Of a stretch of DNA of 64,000 nucleotides, positions 49,901-62,700 are shown piece after piece (within the stretch, counting starts at the first letter, position 1; each line of letters opens with the position of its first letter). Under the pieces are notes generated by a model. That model saw only the letters and a program-made list of their open reading frames with translations. It did no database searches and was not told where the DNA came from. A program made the position numbers and the translations under genes. The DNA is taken from the NCBI GenBank assembly GCA_964036315.1, contig OZ038510.1:86844164-86908163 (forward strand), given 5' to 3'. This stretch comes from Acanthosepion esculentum. Its lineage: Eukaryota; Mollusca; Cephalopoda; Sepiida; Sepiidae.

Positions 49901-52566
49901 TGACTGATTTCCCAGTTGAGGGCCGCATGAAAATTTCCGCAAATGAGCTAACACAAGTCCCCATATCGCTGAATTTTGCCTCGACACTAGTCAAGGTATA
50001 GAGAAAACTTTTCTCATTATGGATAAGGCAAGAAATTCCCGACAATTGGACACCAATATTTTGTGGAATCGATAAAAAGGAAAAATTAGAAATGCAGTCT
50101 TATTGTGCACACTGGAATTCGGACACTGTAAATTGTCAGATGACATATAGTGCACATGGTGAAAGCTGTACTTTTTACTATCTGACCAAATAAAAAATCC
50201 CTGTAAACATAGACAAATCAAATAATTGCACACAATTTGATACCGATTTTGAAAATATTTCTTGTACTGTAAAAAAGTTATCAACAAGTGAATTATGACT
50301 GATTTCCCAGTTTAGGGCCACATGAAGATTTCCGCAAATGAGCTAACACAAGTCCCCATATCGTTTAATTTCGCCTCTACTCTAGTCAACGTGTAGAAAA
50401 AACTTTTGTAATTATGGATAAGCAAGAAATACCAGACAATTGGACACCAATATTTAGTGGATTCGATGAAAATGAAAAATTAGAAATGCAGTCTTATTGT
50501 GCCCACTAAAATTTGGACGCTGTAAATTGTCAGACGTCTTACCGCGCACATGGTGAAAGCTGTACTTTTTACTATCTGACCAAAGGAAAAATCCCGCTGA
50601 ACATAGAAAAATCAGATTATTGCACACAATTTGATGCCCAATTTGAAAATATTTCTTTTCCTGGAAAAAATTATAAACAACTGAAATATGACTTATTTCC
50701 CAGTTTAAGGCCGCATGAAACTTTCCGCAAATGAGCTAACACAAGTCCCCATATCGTTGGATTTCGCCTCGACTCTAATCAAGATGTAGAAAAACTATTG
50801 TAATTATTGATTAAGCAAGAAATACCCGACAATTAGACACCAATATTTAGTGGATTTGATGAAAAAGAAAAATTAGAAATGCAGTCTTATTGTGCACACT
50901 GGAATTCGGACACAGTAAATTGTCAGACGACATACCGTGCACATAGTGAAAGCTGTACATTTTACTATGTGACCAAATGAAAAATCCCTGTAAACATAGA
51001 CAAATCAAATAATTGCACACAATTTGGTACCCAATTTGAAAATATTTCTTTTACTGAAAACAGTTATAAACAAGTGAAATATGACTGATTTCCCAAATTA
51101 GAGCCGCACGAAAATATCCGCAAATGAGCTAACACAAGTCCCCATATCGTTGAATTTCGCCTCTACCCTATTCAAGGTGTCGAAAAAACTTTTGTAATTA
51201 TGGATAAGGCAAGAAATTCGCGACAATTGCACACCAATATTTTGTGGATTCGATAAACAGGAATAATTAGAAATGCAGTCTTATTGTGCAAACTAGAATT
51301 CGGACGATGTAAATTGTCAGACGACATACCGCGCACTTGGTGAAAGTAGTACTTTTTACTATCTGACCAAATAAAAAATCCCTGTAAACATAGACAAATC
51401 AAATAATTGCACACAATTTTATACTCATTTAGAAAATATTTATTTTACTGGAAAAAAGTTATAAACAACTGAAATATGACTGATTTCCCAGTTGAGGGCC
51501 GCATGAAAATTTCCGCAAATGAGCTAACACAAGTCCCCATATCGCTGAATTTTGCCTCGACACTAGTCAAGGTATAGAGAAAACCTTTCTCATTATGGAT
51601 AAGGCAAGAAATTCCCGACAATTGGACACCAATATTTTGTGGAATCGATAAAAAGGAAAAATTAGAAATGCAGTCTTATTGTGCACACTGGAATTCGGAC
51701 GCTGTAAATTGTGAGACGACATACCGACCACATGGTGAAAGCTGTACTTTTTACTATCTGACCAAATGAAATATCCCTGTAAACATAGACAAATAAAATA
51801 ATTGCACACAATTTTATACCCGATTTGAAAATATTTCTATTACTGGAAAAAAGTTATAAACAAGTGAATATGACTGATTTCCCAATTTAGGGCCTCATGA
51901 ACATTTCCGCAAATGAGCTAACACAAGTCCCCATATCGTTGAATTTCGCCTTGACTCCAGTCAACGTGTAGGAAAAACTTTTGTAGTCATGGATAAGGCA
52001 AGAATTTCTCGACAATTGGACACCAATATTTTGTGGATTCGATAAAAAGGAAAAATTAGAAATGCAGTCTTATTGTGCACACTGGAATACGGATGCTGTA
52101 TATTGTCAGACGACATACCCCGCAAATGGTGAAAGCTGTACTTTTTACTATCTGACCAAATGTAAAATCCCTGTAAACAGAGAAAAATCTCATAATTGCA
52201 CACAAATTGATAACCATTTTGAAAATATTTCTTTTACTGGAAAAAAGTTATAAACAACTGAAATATGACTGATTTCCCAGTTGAGGGCCGCATGAAAATT
52301 TCCGCAAATGAGCTAACACAAGTCCTCATATCGCTGAATTTCGCCTCGACTCTAGTCAAGGTGTAGAAAAAACATTTGGTATTATGGATAAGGCAAGAAA
52401 TTCTCGACATTTGGACACCAATATTTTGTGGATTCGATAAAAAGAAAAATTAGAAATGCAGTCTTATTGTGACACACTGGAATTCGGACGCTCTAAATTG
52501 TCAGACGACATAACGCGCACATCGTTAAACCTGTACTTTTTACTATCTGACCAAATGAAAAATCCC
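46949..52566 (-). repeat. Sat394 tandem satellite array, right arm, inverted (~14 units)
   Basis: Reverse-complement Sat394. Anchors such as 'ctgtaaattgtcagacgac', 'gtgaaagctgtactttt' and 'acacaagtccccatatcg' recur every 394 bp or so. It is longer than the left arm (about 14 versus 6 units), and the difference is at least partly explained by the 1576 bp HOR listed separately. Short open frames are repeat by-products. Confidence 0.95.
48221..51690 (-). repeat. Sat394 four-monomer HOR (1576 bp), two full copies plus a partial third
   Basis: Copies start at 48221, 49797 and 51373, each offset exactly 1576 bp (4 x 394). Private variants repeat in step: 'ttatactcatttag', 'gaattttgcctcgacac', 'gatgacatatagtg', 'gtcagacgtcttaccg', 'atagaaaaatc'. 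The first two copies look almost identical, implying recent unequal exchange or amplification confined to this arm. The third copy becomes dissimilar after about 51690. Confidence 0.9.
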
Positions 52567-52572
52567 TTACAA
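52561..52572. other. Junction Sat394 / Sat60 (right arm, mirror of left)
   Basis: Sat394(-) 'gaccaaatgaaaaatccc' meets Sat60(-) 'ttacaagcaatctcaggc'. It is the exact mirror of 29190-29202: the two coordinates sum to 81763, as do many aligned landmarks outward from it. Confidence 0.9.
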
Positions 52573-53718
52573 GCAATCTCAGGCTGCTACAAAACGGCAT
52601 ATCCTGGCTCTTTTGTGAAAACTGCCTTACAAGCAATCTCAGGCTGATACAAGCCCACACCTGCTGGCTCTTCTGTGAAAACTGCGCTAAAATCAATCTC
52701 AGGCTGCTACAAGCTGACTACGCCTGTCTCTTTTGTGACCACTGCCTTACAAGCAATCTCAGGTTGCTAAAAATCGACATCTCCTGACTCTTTTGTGACA
52801 ACTGCCTTACAATCAATCTCAGGCTGCAGCAAGCCAATTCTCCTGGCTTTTTGTGCCAATTGCCTTACAAGCAATCCCACGCAGCTACGAGCCCATTTCT
52901 TCTGGCTTTTTGTGACAACTGCCTTACAACGAATCTCAGGCTGCAGCAAGCCCAATTCTCCTGGCTTTTTGTGACAATTGCCTTACAAGCAATCCCAGGC
53001 TGCTACGAGCCGAATTCTGCTGGCTCATTTGTGAAAACAGCCTTACAAGCAATATCAGGCTGCTACAAGCCGAATACGCCTGGCTCTTTTGTGACACCTG
53101 CCTTACAAGCAATCTCAGGCTGCTACGAGCCCATTTCTCCTGGCTTTTTGTGGAAAGTGCCTTACACGCAATCTTAGGATTCTACGAGCCGGTTCTCCTG
53201 GGAGATTTGTGAAAATTGCCTAACAAGCAATCTCATTCTTCTACAAGCCTACACCTGCTGGCACTTTTAAGACAACTGCATTACAAACAATCTCAGGCTG
53301 CTAAAAAATCGATCTCCTGGCTCATTCGTGACAACTGCCTTTTAAGCAATCTCAGGAATCAGCAAGCCCAATGTTGCTGGCTTTTTTGCCAATTGCCTTA
53401 CAAGAAATCCCAATCTACGAGCTGCTACGAGCCGATTTCTCAAGGCTCTTTTGTGGCGACTGCCTTACAAGCAATCTCAGGCTGCTACAAGACGAATCCT
53501 ACTGGCTCTTTTGTGACAACTGCCTTACAAGCAATGTCAGGCTGCTACGATCCGATTTCTCTTAAGACTTTTGTGAAAACTGCCTTACAAGAAATCTCAG
53601 GCTGCTACAAGCCGAATACGCCTGGCTCTTTTGTGGCAACTGCTTTACAAGCAGTCTCAGGCTGTTACGAAACGACATATCCTGGCTCTTTTGTGAAAAC
53701 TGCCTTACAACAATCTCA
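52567..53718 (-). repeat. Sat60 array, right arm, inverted (~19 units)
   Basis: Reverse-complement Sat60 that aligns unit by unit with 28050-29196, including odd units: 'cttaagacttttgtg', the short 'tacaacaatctcagg' end unit, and 'cttacacgcaatcttagg'. A few substitutions per unit and a roughly 10 bp insertion near 53411-53425 distinguish it from the left arm. It stops at about 53718, where SatGC begins, while the left arm continues as Sat60 for another 12.6 kb. Confidence 0.92.
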
Positions 53719-53726
53719 GGGACTTT
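53712..53726. other. Junction Sat60(-) / SatGC(+)
   Basis: 'caatctcagg' (Sat60 minus sense) runs into 'gggactttcttgg' (SatGC plus sense), with 'gg' at 53719-53720 shared. It is the end of the inverted duplication and has no mirror counterpart, because the left arm continues as Sat60 at the equivalent point (28049). Confidence 0.85.
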
Positions 53727-56700
53727 CTTGGAATGGGGGTCGTCTGCGTGGGACTTTCTGGGGCTGGAGGTCGTCTGCGTGGGAATTTCTGGGACTGGGG
53801 GTCGTCTGCGTGGGACTATCTGGGACTGTCTCCTGGGTGGGAGGTCGTCTGCGTGTTACTTTCTGGGACTGGGGGTCGTCTGGATGGGACTTTCTGGGAC
53901 TGGGGGTCTTCCGCGTGGCACTTTCTGGGACTGCCTCCTGAGAGGGGTGTCGTCTGCGTGCGACTTTCTGGGACTGTCTCCTGTGTGGGGGGTTGGTCTG
54001 CGTGGGAGTTTCTGGGACTGGGGGTCGTCTGCGTGGGACTTTCTGGGACTGTCTCCTGGGTGGGCGGTCGTCTCCGTGGGACTTTCTGGGACTGGGGGGT
54101 CTTCTGCGTGGGACTTTCTGGGACTGTGGGACGTCTGCGTGGGACATTCATGGACTGTCTCCTGGGCGGGAAGTCGTCTGCGTGGGACTTTCTGGGACTG
54201 GGGGTCGTCTGCGTGGGTACTTTCATCGCCTGGGGGTCGTCTGAGTGGGACTTTCTGGGACTGTCTCCTGGGTGGGGGCTCGTCTGTTTGGGACTTTATG
54301 GGAATGTCTCCTGGGTGGTGGGTCTTCTGCGTGTGACTTTCAGGGACGGGTGGTCGTCTGCGTGGTACTTTCTGGGAATGTCTCCTGGATGGGGGGTCGT
54401 CTGCGTGAGACTTTCTGGGACTGGGGGTCGTCTGCGTGGGACATTCTGGGACTGTCTCCTGGTTGGGGGGTCGTCTGTTTGGGACATTATGGGACTGGCT
54501 CCTGTGTGGGGTTCGTCTGCGTGGAACTTTCTGGGACTGTCTCCTGGGTGGGGGTAGTCTGCATAGGACATTCTGGGACTGGGGGTCGTCTGCTTGGGAA
54601 TTTCTGGGACTGGGGGTCGTCTGCGTGGGACTATCTGTGACTGTCTCCTGGGTGGGGGGTCGTCTGCGTGTTACTTTCTGGGACTGGGGTCGTCTACATG
54701 GGACTTTCTGCGACTGGGGGTCTTCCGCGTGGCACTTTCTAGGACTGTCTCATGAGTGGGGTATCGTCTGCGTGGACTTTCTGGGACTGTCTACTGGGCG
54801 AGGGGTCGTCTGCGTGGGACTTTCTGGGACTGGGGTTCGTCTGTGTGGGACTTTCTGGGACTGTCTCCTGGGTGGGGGGTCGTCTGCGTGGGACTTTCTG
54901 GGACTGAGGGTCGTCTGCGTGGGACATTCTGGGACTGTCTCCTGGGTTGCGGTCGTCTGCGTGGGACTATCTGGGACTGTGGGTCGTCTGCGTTGGACAT
55001 TCTTGGACTGTCTCCTGGGTGGGTGCTCCTGTCCGTGGGACTTTCCGGGTCTGGGGGTCGTCTGCGTGATACTTTCTGGGACTGGGGGCCGTCTGCGTGG
55101 GACTTTCTGGAAGTGGGGGTCGTCTGCGTTGGACTTTCTGGGACTGTCTCCTGGGTGTGGTGTCGTCTGCGTGGGACTTTCTGGGACTGGGGTTCTTCTG
55201 CGTGGGACTTTCTGGGACTGTCTGCTGGGTGGGGGTTCGTCTGCGTGGGACATTCTGGGACTGTCTCCTGGATGGGGGTGGTCTTCATGGGACTTTCTGG
55301 GACTGGGGGTCTTCTGCGTGGCACTTTCTGGGACTGTCTCCTGGGTGTGGGCTCGTCTGCGTGGGATTTTCTGGGACAGGGGGTCGACTGCGTGGGAATT
55401 GTTTGGACTGGGGGTCGTCTGCGTGGGACTTTCTGGGACAGGGGGTCGTCTGGGTGGGACTTTCTTGATCTGGGCGCCGTCTGCGTGGGACTTTCTGGGA
55501 CTGTCTCCTGGGAGGGGGGTCGTCTGTTTGGGACTTTCTGTGACTGTCTACTGTGTGGGGGTTCGTCTACGTGGGACTTTCTGGGACTGGGGGTTGTCTG
55601 GGTGGGACTTTCTGGGACTGGGGTTTGTCTGCGTTCGACTTTCTGGGACAGTCTCCTGGCTAGGGTGGTCGTCTGCGTGAGACTTTCTGGGAATTGGGTT
55701 CGTCTGCGTGGGACTTTCTGGGACTGTCTACTGCGTGGGGGGTCGTCTGCGTGGGTCTTTCTGTGACTGGGGGTCGTCTGCGTGGCACTTTCTGGGACTG
55801 GCTCGTGGGTGGGGGGTCGTCTGCGTGGAACTTTCTGGGACAGTCTCCTGGGAGGGGGTCGTCTGCATGGGACATTCTGGGACTGGGGTTCGTCTGCGTG
55901 GGACATTCTGCGACTGTCTCCTGGGAGGGGGGTTGTCTGTGTGGGACTTTCTGGGACTGGGGGTCGTCTGCGTGGGACTTTCTGGGACTGGGGGTCGTCT
56001 GCGTGGGACTTTCTGGGACTGGGGGTCGTCTGCGTGGGACTTTCTAGGACTGGGGGTCGTCTGCGTGGGACTTTCTGGGACTGGGGGTCGTCTGCGTTGG
56101 ACTTTCTGGGACTGTCTCCTGTGTGGGGGGTCGTCTGCGTGGGACTTTCTGGGAATAGCGGTCGTCTGCGTGGGACTTTCTGGGACTGTCTCCTGTGTGG
56201 GGTGCGTCTGCGTGGGACTTTCTGGGACTGGGGGTCGTCTGCGTCGGAAATTCTTGGACAGTCTCCTGGGTGGGGGGTCGTCTCCGTGGGACTTTCTGGG
56301 ACTGGAGGTCGTCTGCGTGGGACTTTCTGGGACTATCACCTGGGTGGGGGGTCGTCTGGTTGGGACTTTCTGGGAATGGGTGTCGTCTGCGTGGGACTTT
56401 CTGGGACTGGCGGTCGTCTGCGTGGGACTTTCTGGGACTGTCTCCTTGGTGGGGGGTCGTCTGCGTGGGATATTCTCGGACTGTCTCCTGGGTTGGGGTC
56501 GTCTGCGTGGGACTTTCTCGGACTGGGGGTTGACTGCGTGGGACTTTCTCGGACTGGGGGACGTCTGCGTGGGACTTTATGGGAATGTGTCCTGGGTGGT
56601 GGGTCTTCTGCGTGGGACTTTCAGGGACGGGTGGTCGTCTGCGTGGTACATTCTGGGAATGTCTCCTGGGTGGGGTTTCGTCTGCGTGGGACTTTCTGGT

Positions 56701-59700
56701 ACTGGGGGTCGTCTGCGTGGGACATTCTGGGACTTGGGTTCGTCTGCGTGGAACTTTCTGGGACTGTCTCCTGGTTGGGGGGTCGTCTGTTTGGGACATT
56801 CTGGGAATGGCTCCTGTGTGGGGGTCGTCTGCATAGGACATTCTGGGACTGGGGGTTGTCTGCGTGGGACTTTCTGGGACTGGGGGTCGTCTGCGTGGGA
56901 CTGTCTCCTGGGTGGGGGGTCGTCTGCGTGTTACTTTCTGGGACTGGGGTCGTCTACATGGGACTTTCTTGGACTGGGGGTCTTCCGCGTGGCACTTTCT
57001 GGGACTGTCTCCTGAGTGGGGTGTCGTCTGCGTGGGACTTTCTGAGACTGGGGGTCGTCTGCGTGGGACTTTCTGGGACTGTCTACTGGGCGAGGGGTCG
57101 TCTGCGTGAGACTTTCTGGGACTGGGGTTCGTCTGCGTGGGACTTTCTGGGACTGTCTCCTGGGTGAGGGGTCGTCTGCGTGGGACTTTCTGGGACTGAG
57201 GGTCGTCTGCGTGGGACATTCTGCGACTGTCTCCTGGGTTGGGGTCGTCTACGTGAGACTATCTGGGAGTGTGGGTCGTCTGCGTTGGACTTTCTGGGAC
57301 TCGGGGCCGTCTGCGTGGGACTTTCTGGAAGTGGGGGTCGTCTGCGTTGGACTTTCTGGGACTGTCTCCTGGGTGTGGTGTCGCCTGCGTGGGACTTTCT
57401 GGGACTGGGGTTCTTCTGCGTGGGACTTTCTGGGACTGTCTGCTGGGTGGGGGTTCGTCTGCGTGGGACATTCTGGGACTGTCTCCTGGATGGGGGTCGT
57501 CTTCATGGGATTTTCTGGGACTGGGGGTCTTCTGCGTGGCACATTCTGGGACTGTCTCCTGGGTGTGGGGTCGTCTGCGTGGGATTTTCTGGGACAGGGG
57601 GTCGACTGCGTGGGACTTTTTTTGACCTGGGGGTCGTTTGCGTGGGACGTTCTGGGGCAGGGGGTCGTCTGGGTGGGACTTTCTGGATCTGGGCGCCGTC
57701 TGCGTGGGACTTTCTGGGACTGTCTCCTGGCTGGGGCTTCGTCTGTTTGGGACTTCCTGGGACTGTCTACTGTGTGGGGGGTCGTCTGCGTGGGACTTTC
57801 TGGGACTGGGGGTCGTCTGGGTGGGACTTTCTGGGACTGGGGTTCGTCTGCGTTCGACTTTCTGGGACTGTCTCCTGGCTAGGCTCGTCGTCTGCGTGAG
57901 ACTTTCTGGGACTTGGGTTCGTCTGCGTGGGACTTTCTGGGACTGGCTCCTGGGTGGGGGGTCGTTTGCGTGGAACTTTCTGGGACTGTCTCGTGGGTGG
58001 GGGTCGTCTGTGCGGGATTTTCTGGGACTGGGGGTCGTCTGTGTGGGACTTTCTGGGACTGGGGGTCGTCTGCGTGGGACATTCTGGGACGGGGTCGTCT
58101 GCGTGGGACTTTCTGGGACTGGGGGTCGTCTGCGTCGGACTTTCTGGGACTGGGGGTCGTCTGCGTTGGACTTTCTGGGACTGTCTCCTGGGTGGGGGGT
58201 CGTCTGTTTGGGACTTTCTGGGACTGTCTTCTGTGAGGGGGGTCGTCTGCGTAAGACTTTCTGGGAATGGCCGTCGTCTGCGTGGGAATTTCGGGGACTG
58301 TCTCCTGTGTGGGGTGCGTCTGCGTGGGACTTTCTGGGATTGGGGGTAGTCTGCGTGGGACATTCTGGGACTGTCTCCTGTGTGGGGGGTCTTCTGCGTG
58401 GGACCTTCTGGGACTGGGGGTCGTCTGCGTTGGACTTTCTGGGATTGTCTCCTGGGGGGGGTCGTCTCCGTGGGACTTTCTGGGACTGGAGGTCGTCTGC
58501 ATGGGATTTTCTGGGACTATCACCTGGGTGGGGGGTCGTCTGGTTGGCACTTTCTGGGACTGGGTGTCGTCTGCGTGGGACTTTCTGGGACTGCCGGTCG
58601 TCTGCGTGGGACTTTCTGGGACTGTCTCCTTGGTGGGGGGTCGTCTGCGTGGGACTTTCTCGGACTGTCTCCTGGGTGGGGTTCGTCTGCGTGGGACTTT
58701 CTGGGACTGGGGTTCGTCTGCGTGGGACTTTCTGGGACTGTCTTCTGGATGAGGGGTCGTCTGCGTGGGACTTTCTGGGACTGAGGGTCGTCTGCGTGGG
58801 ACATTCTGCGACTGTCTCCTGGGTTGGGGTCGTCTGCGTGGGACTATCTGGGACTGTGGGTCGTCTGCGTTGGACTTTCTTGGACTGTCTCCTGGGTGGG
58901 TGTTCGTCTGCGTGGGACTTTCTGGGAATGGCGGTCGTCTGCGTGGGACTTTCTGGGGCTGTCTCCTGTGTGGGGTGCGTCTGCGTGGGAATTTCTGGTA
59001 CTGGGGGTCGTCTGCGTGGGACTTTCTGGGACTGTCTCTTGTGTGGGGGTCTTCTGCGTGGGACTTTCTCGGACTGGGGGTCGTCTGCGTGGGACTTTCT
59101 GGACAGTCTCCTGGGTGGGGGGTCGTCTCCGTGGGACTTTCTGGGACTGGAGGTCGTCTGCGTGGGACTTTTTGGGACTATCACCTGGGTGGGGGGTCGT
59201 CTGGTTGGGACTATCTGGGACTGGCTGTCGTCTGCGTGGGACTTTCTGGGACTGGCGGTCGTCTGCGTGGGACTTTCTGGGACTGTCTCCTTGGTGGGGG
59301 GTCGTCTGCGTGGGACATTCTCGGACTGTCTCCTGGGTTGGGGTCGTCTGCGTGGGACTTTCTCGGACTGGGGGTCGACTGCGTGGGACTTTCTCGGACT
59401 GGGGGACGTCTGCGTGGGACTTTATGGGAATGTGTCCTGGGTGGTGGTTCTTCTGCGTGGGACTTTCAGCGACGGGTGGTCGTCTGCGTGGTACTTTCTG
59501 GGAATGTCTCCTGGGTGGGGGTTCGTCTGCGTGGGACTTTCTGGTACTGGGGTCGTCTGCGTGGGACATTCTGGGACTTGGGTTCGTCTGCGTGGGACTT
59601 TCTGGGACTGTCTCCTTGGTGGGGGGTCTTCTGCGTGGAACTTTCTGGGACTGGGGATCGTCTGCGTGGGACATTCTGGGACTGTCTCCTGGTTGGGGGG

Positions 59701-62700
59701 TCGTCTGTTTGGGACATTCTGGGACTGGCTCCTGTGTGGGGGTCGTCTGCATAGAACATTCTGGGACTGGGGGTCGTCTGCGTGGGACTTTCTGGGACTG
59801 GGGGTCGTCTGCGTGGGACTATCTGGGAATGTCTCCTGGGTGGGGGGTCGTCTGCGTGTTACTTTCTGGGACTGGGGTCGTCTACATGGGACTTTCTGGG
59901 ACTGGGTGTCTTCCGCGTGGCACTTTCTGGGACTGTCTCCTGACTGGGGTGTCGTCTGCGTGGGACTTTCTGGGACTGGGGGTCGTCTGCGTGGGACTTT
60001 CTGGGACTGTCTACTGGGCGAGGGGTCGTCTGCGTGGGACTTTCTGGGACTGGGGTTCGTCTGCGTGGGACTTTCTGGGACTGTCTCCTGGGTGAGGGGT
60101 CGTCTGGGTGGGACTTTCTGGGACTGAGGGTCGTCTGCGTGGGACATTCTGCGACTGTCTCCTGGGTTGGGGTCGCCTGCGTTGGACTATCTGGGACTGT
60201 GGGTCGTCTGCGTTGGACTTTCTGGGACTCGGGGCCGTCTGCGTGGGACTTTCTGGAAGTGGGGGTCGTCTGCGTTGGACTTTCTGGGACTGGGGTTCTT
60301 CTGCGTGGGACTTTCTGGGACTGTCTGCTGGGTGGGGGTTCGTCTGCGTGGGACATTCTGGGACTGTCTCCTGGATGGGGGTCGTCTTCATGGGATTTTC
60401 TGGGACTGGGGGTCTTCTGCGTGGCACATTCTGGAACTGTCTCCTGGGTGTGGGGTCGTCTGCGTGGGATTTTCTGGGACAGGGGTTCGACTGCGTGGGA
60501 CTTTTTTGGACTGGGGGTCGTCTGCGTGGGACTTTCTGGGACAGGGGGTCGTCTGGGTGGGACTTTCTGGATCTGGGCGCCGTCTGCGTGGGACTTTCTG
60601 GGACTGTCTCCTGGCTGGGGGTTCGTCTGTTTGGGACTTCCTGGGACTGTCTACTGTGTGGGGGGTCGTCTGCGTTGGACTTTCTGGGACTGGGGGTCGT
60701 CTGGGTGGGACTTTCTGGGACTGGGGTTCGTCTGCGTTCGACTTTCTGGGACTGTCTCCTGGCTAGGGTCGTCGTCTGCGTGAGACTTTCTGGGAATTGG
60801 GTTCGTCTTCGTGGGACTTTCTGGGACTGGCTCCTGGGTGGGGGGTCGTTTGCGTGGAACTTTCTGGGACTGTCTCGTGGGTGGGGGTCGTCTGTGTGGG
60901 ATTTTCTGGGACTGGGGGTCGTCTTGGGGGATTTCTGGGACTGGGGATCGTCTGCGTGGGACTTTCTGGGACTGGGGGTCGTCTGCGTGGGACTTTCTGG
61001 GACTGGGGGTCGTCTGCGTGGGACTTTCTGGGACTGGGGGAAGTCTGCGTTGGACTTTCTGGGACTGTCTCCTGGGTGGGGGGTCTTTTTGGGACTTTCT
61101 GGGAATGTCTCCTGTGAGGGGGGTCGTCTGCGTGGGACTTTCTGGGAATGGCCGTCGTCTGCGTGGGAATTTCGGGGACTCTCTCCTGTGTGGGGTGCGT
61201 CTGCGTGGGACTTTCTGGGACTGTCTCCTGTGTGGGGGGTCTTCTGCGTGGGACCTTCTGGCACTGGGGGTCGTCTGCGTTGGACTTTCTGGGACTGTCT
61301 CCTGGGTGGGGGGTCGTCTCCGTGGGACTTTCTGGGACTGGAGGTCGTCTGCATGGGATTTTCTGGGACTATCACCTGGGTGGGGGGTCGTCTGGTTGGC
61401 ACTTTCTGGGACTGGGTGTCGTCTGCGTGGGACTTTCTGGGACTGGCGGTCGTCTGCGTGGGACTTTCTGGGACTGTCTCCTTGGTGGGGGGTCGTCTGC
61501 GTGGGACTTTCTCGGACTGTCTCCTGGGTGGGGGTCGTCTGCGTGGGACTTTCTGGGACTGGGGTTCGTCTGCGTGGGACTTTCTGGGAATTTCTCCTGG
61601 GTGATGGGTCGTCTGCGTGGGCTTTCTGGGACTGAGGGTCGTCTGCGTGGGACATTCTGCGACTGTCTCCTGGGTTGGGGTCGTCTGCGTGGGACTATCT
61701 GGGACTGTGGGTCGTCTGCGTTGGACTTTCTTGGACTGTCTCCTGGGTGGGTGCTCGTCTGCGTGGGACTTTCCGGGTCTGGGGGTCGTCTGCGTGAGAC
61801 TTTCTGGGACTGGGGGCCGTCTGCGTGGGACTTTCTGGAAGTGGGGTTGTCTGCGTTGGACTTTCTGGGACTGTCTCCTGGGTGTGGTGTCGTCTGCGTG
61901 GGACTTTCTGGGACTGGGGTTATTCTGCGTGGGACTTTCTGGGACTGTCTGCTGGGTGGGGGTTCGTCTGCGTGGGACATTCTGGGACTGTCTCCTGGAT
62001 GGGGGTCGTCTTCATGGGATTTTCTGGGACTGCGGGTCTTCTGCGTGGCACATTCTGGGACTGTCTCCTGGGTGTGGGGTCGTCTGCGTGGGATTTTCTG
62101 GGACAGGGGGTCGTCTGCGTGGGACTTTCTGGGACAGGGGGTCGTCTGGGTGGGACTTTCTGGATCTGGGCGCCGTCTGCGTGGGTCTTTCTGGGACTGT
62201 CTCCTGGGTGGGCGTTCGTCTGTTTGGGACTTCCTGGGACTGTCTACTGTGTGGGGGGTCGTCTGCGTGGGACTTTCTGGGACTGGGGGTCGTCTGGGTG
62301 GGACTTTCTGGGACTGGGGTTCGTCTGCGTTCGACTTTCTGGGACTGGCTCCTGGGTGGGGGGTCGTTTGCCTGGAACTTTCTGGGACTGTCTCCTGGGT
62401 GGGGGTCGTCTGTGTGGGATTTTCTGGGACTGGGGGTCGTCTGTGTGGGACTTTCTGGGACTGGGGGTCGTCTGCGTGGGACTTTCTGGGACTGGGGGTC
62501 GTCTGCGTGGGACTTTCTGGGACTGGGGGTCGTCTGCGTGGGACTTTCTGGGACTGGGGGTCGTCTGCGTTGGACTTTCTTGGACTGTCTCCTGGGTGGG
62601 GGGTCGTCTGTTTGGGACTTTCTGGGACTGTCTCCTGTGAGGGGGGTCGTCTGCGTGGGACTTTCTGGGAATGGCCGTCGTCTGCGTGGGAATTTCAGGG

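Larger units (their letters stand above)
28050..53718. repeat. Composite inverted duplication (imperfect palindrome) of Sat60-Sat394-Sat200
   Basis: The left arm, 28050-41175, reads Sat60, Sat394, Sat200. The right arm, 41176-53718, reads Sat200, Sat394, Sat60 in reverse complement. Both inter-family junctions and many private monomer variants are shared in mirror order. Arms differ by scattered substitutions (a few percent by eye in the Sat60 part) and by copy number in Sat394 and Sat200. Confidence 0.88.

Noticed and set aside
28050..53718. Palindrome as a read fold-back or assembly artefact
   Set aside because: Arms differ by scattered substitutions, a roughly 10 bp insertion, different copy numbers, a diverged block on one side only and different outer flanks. 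A simple artefact would give near-identical arms. Read-level confirmation is still not possible here.
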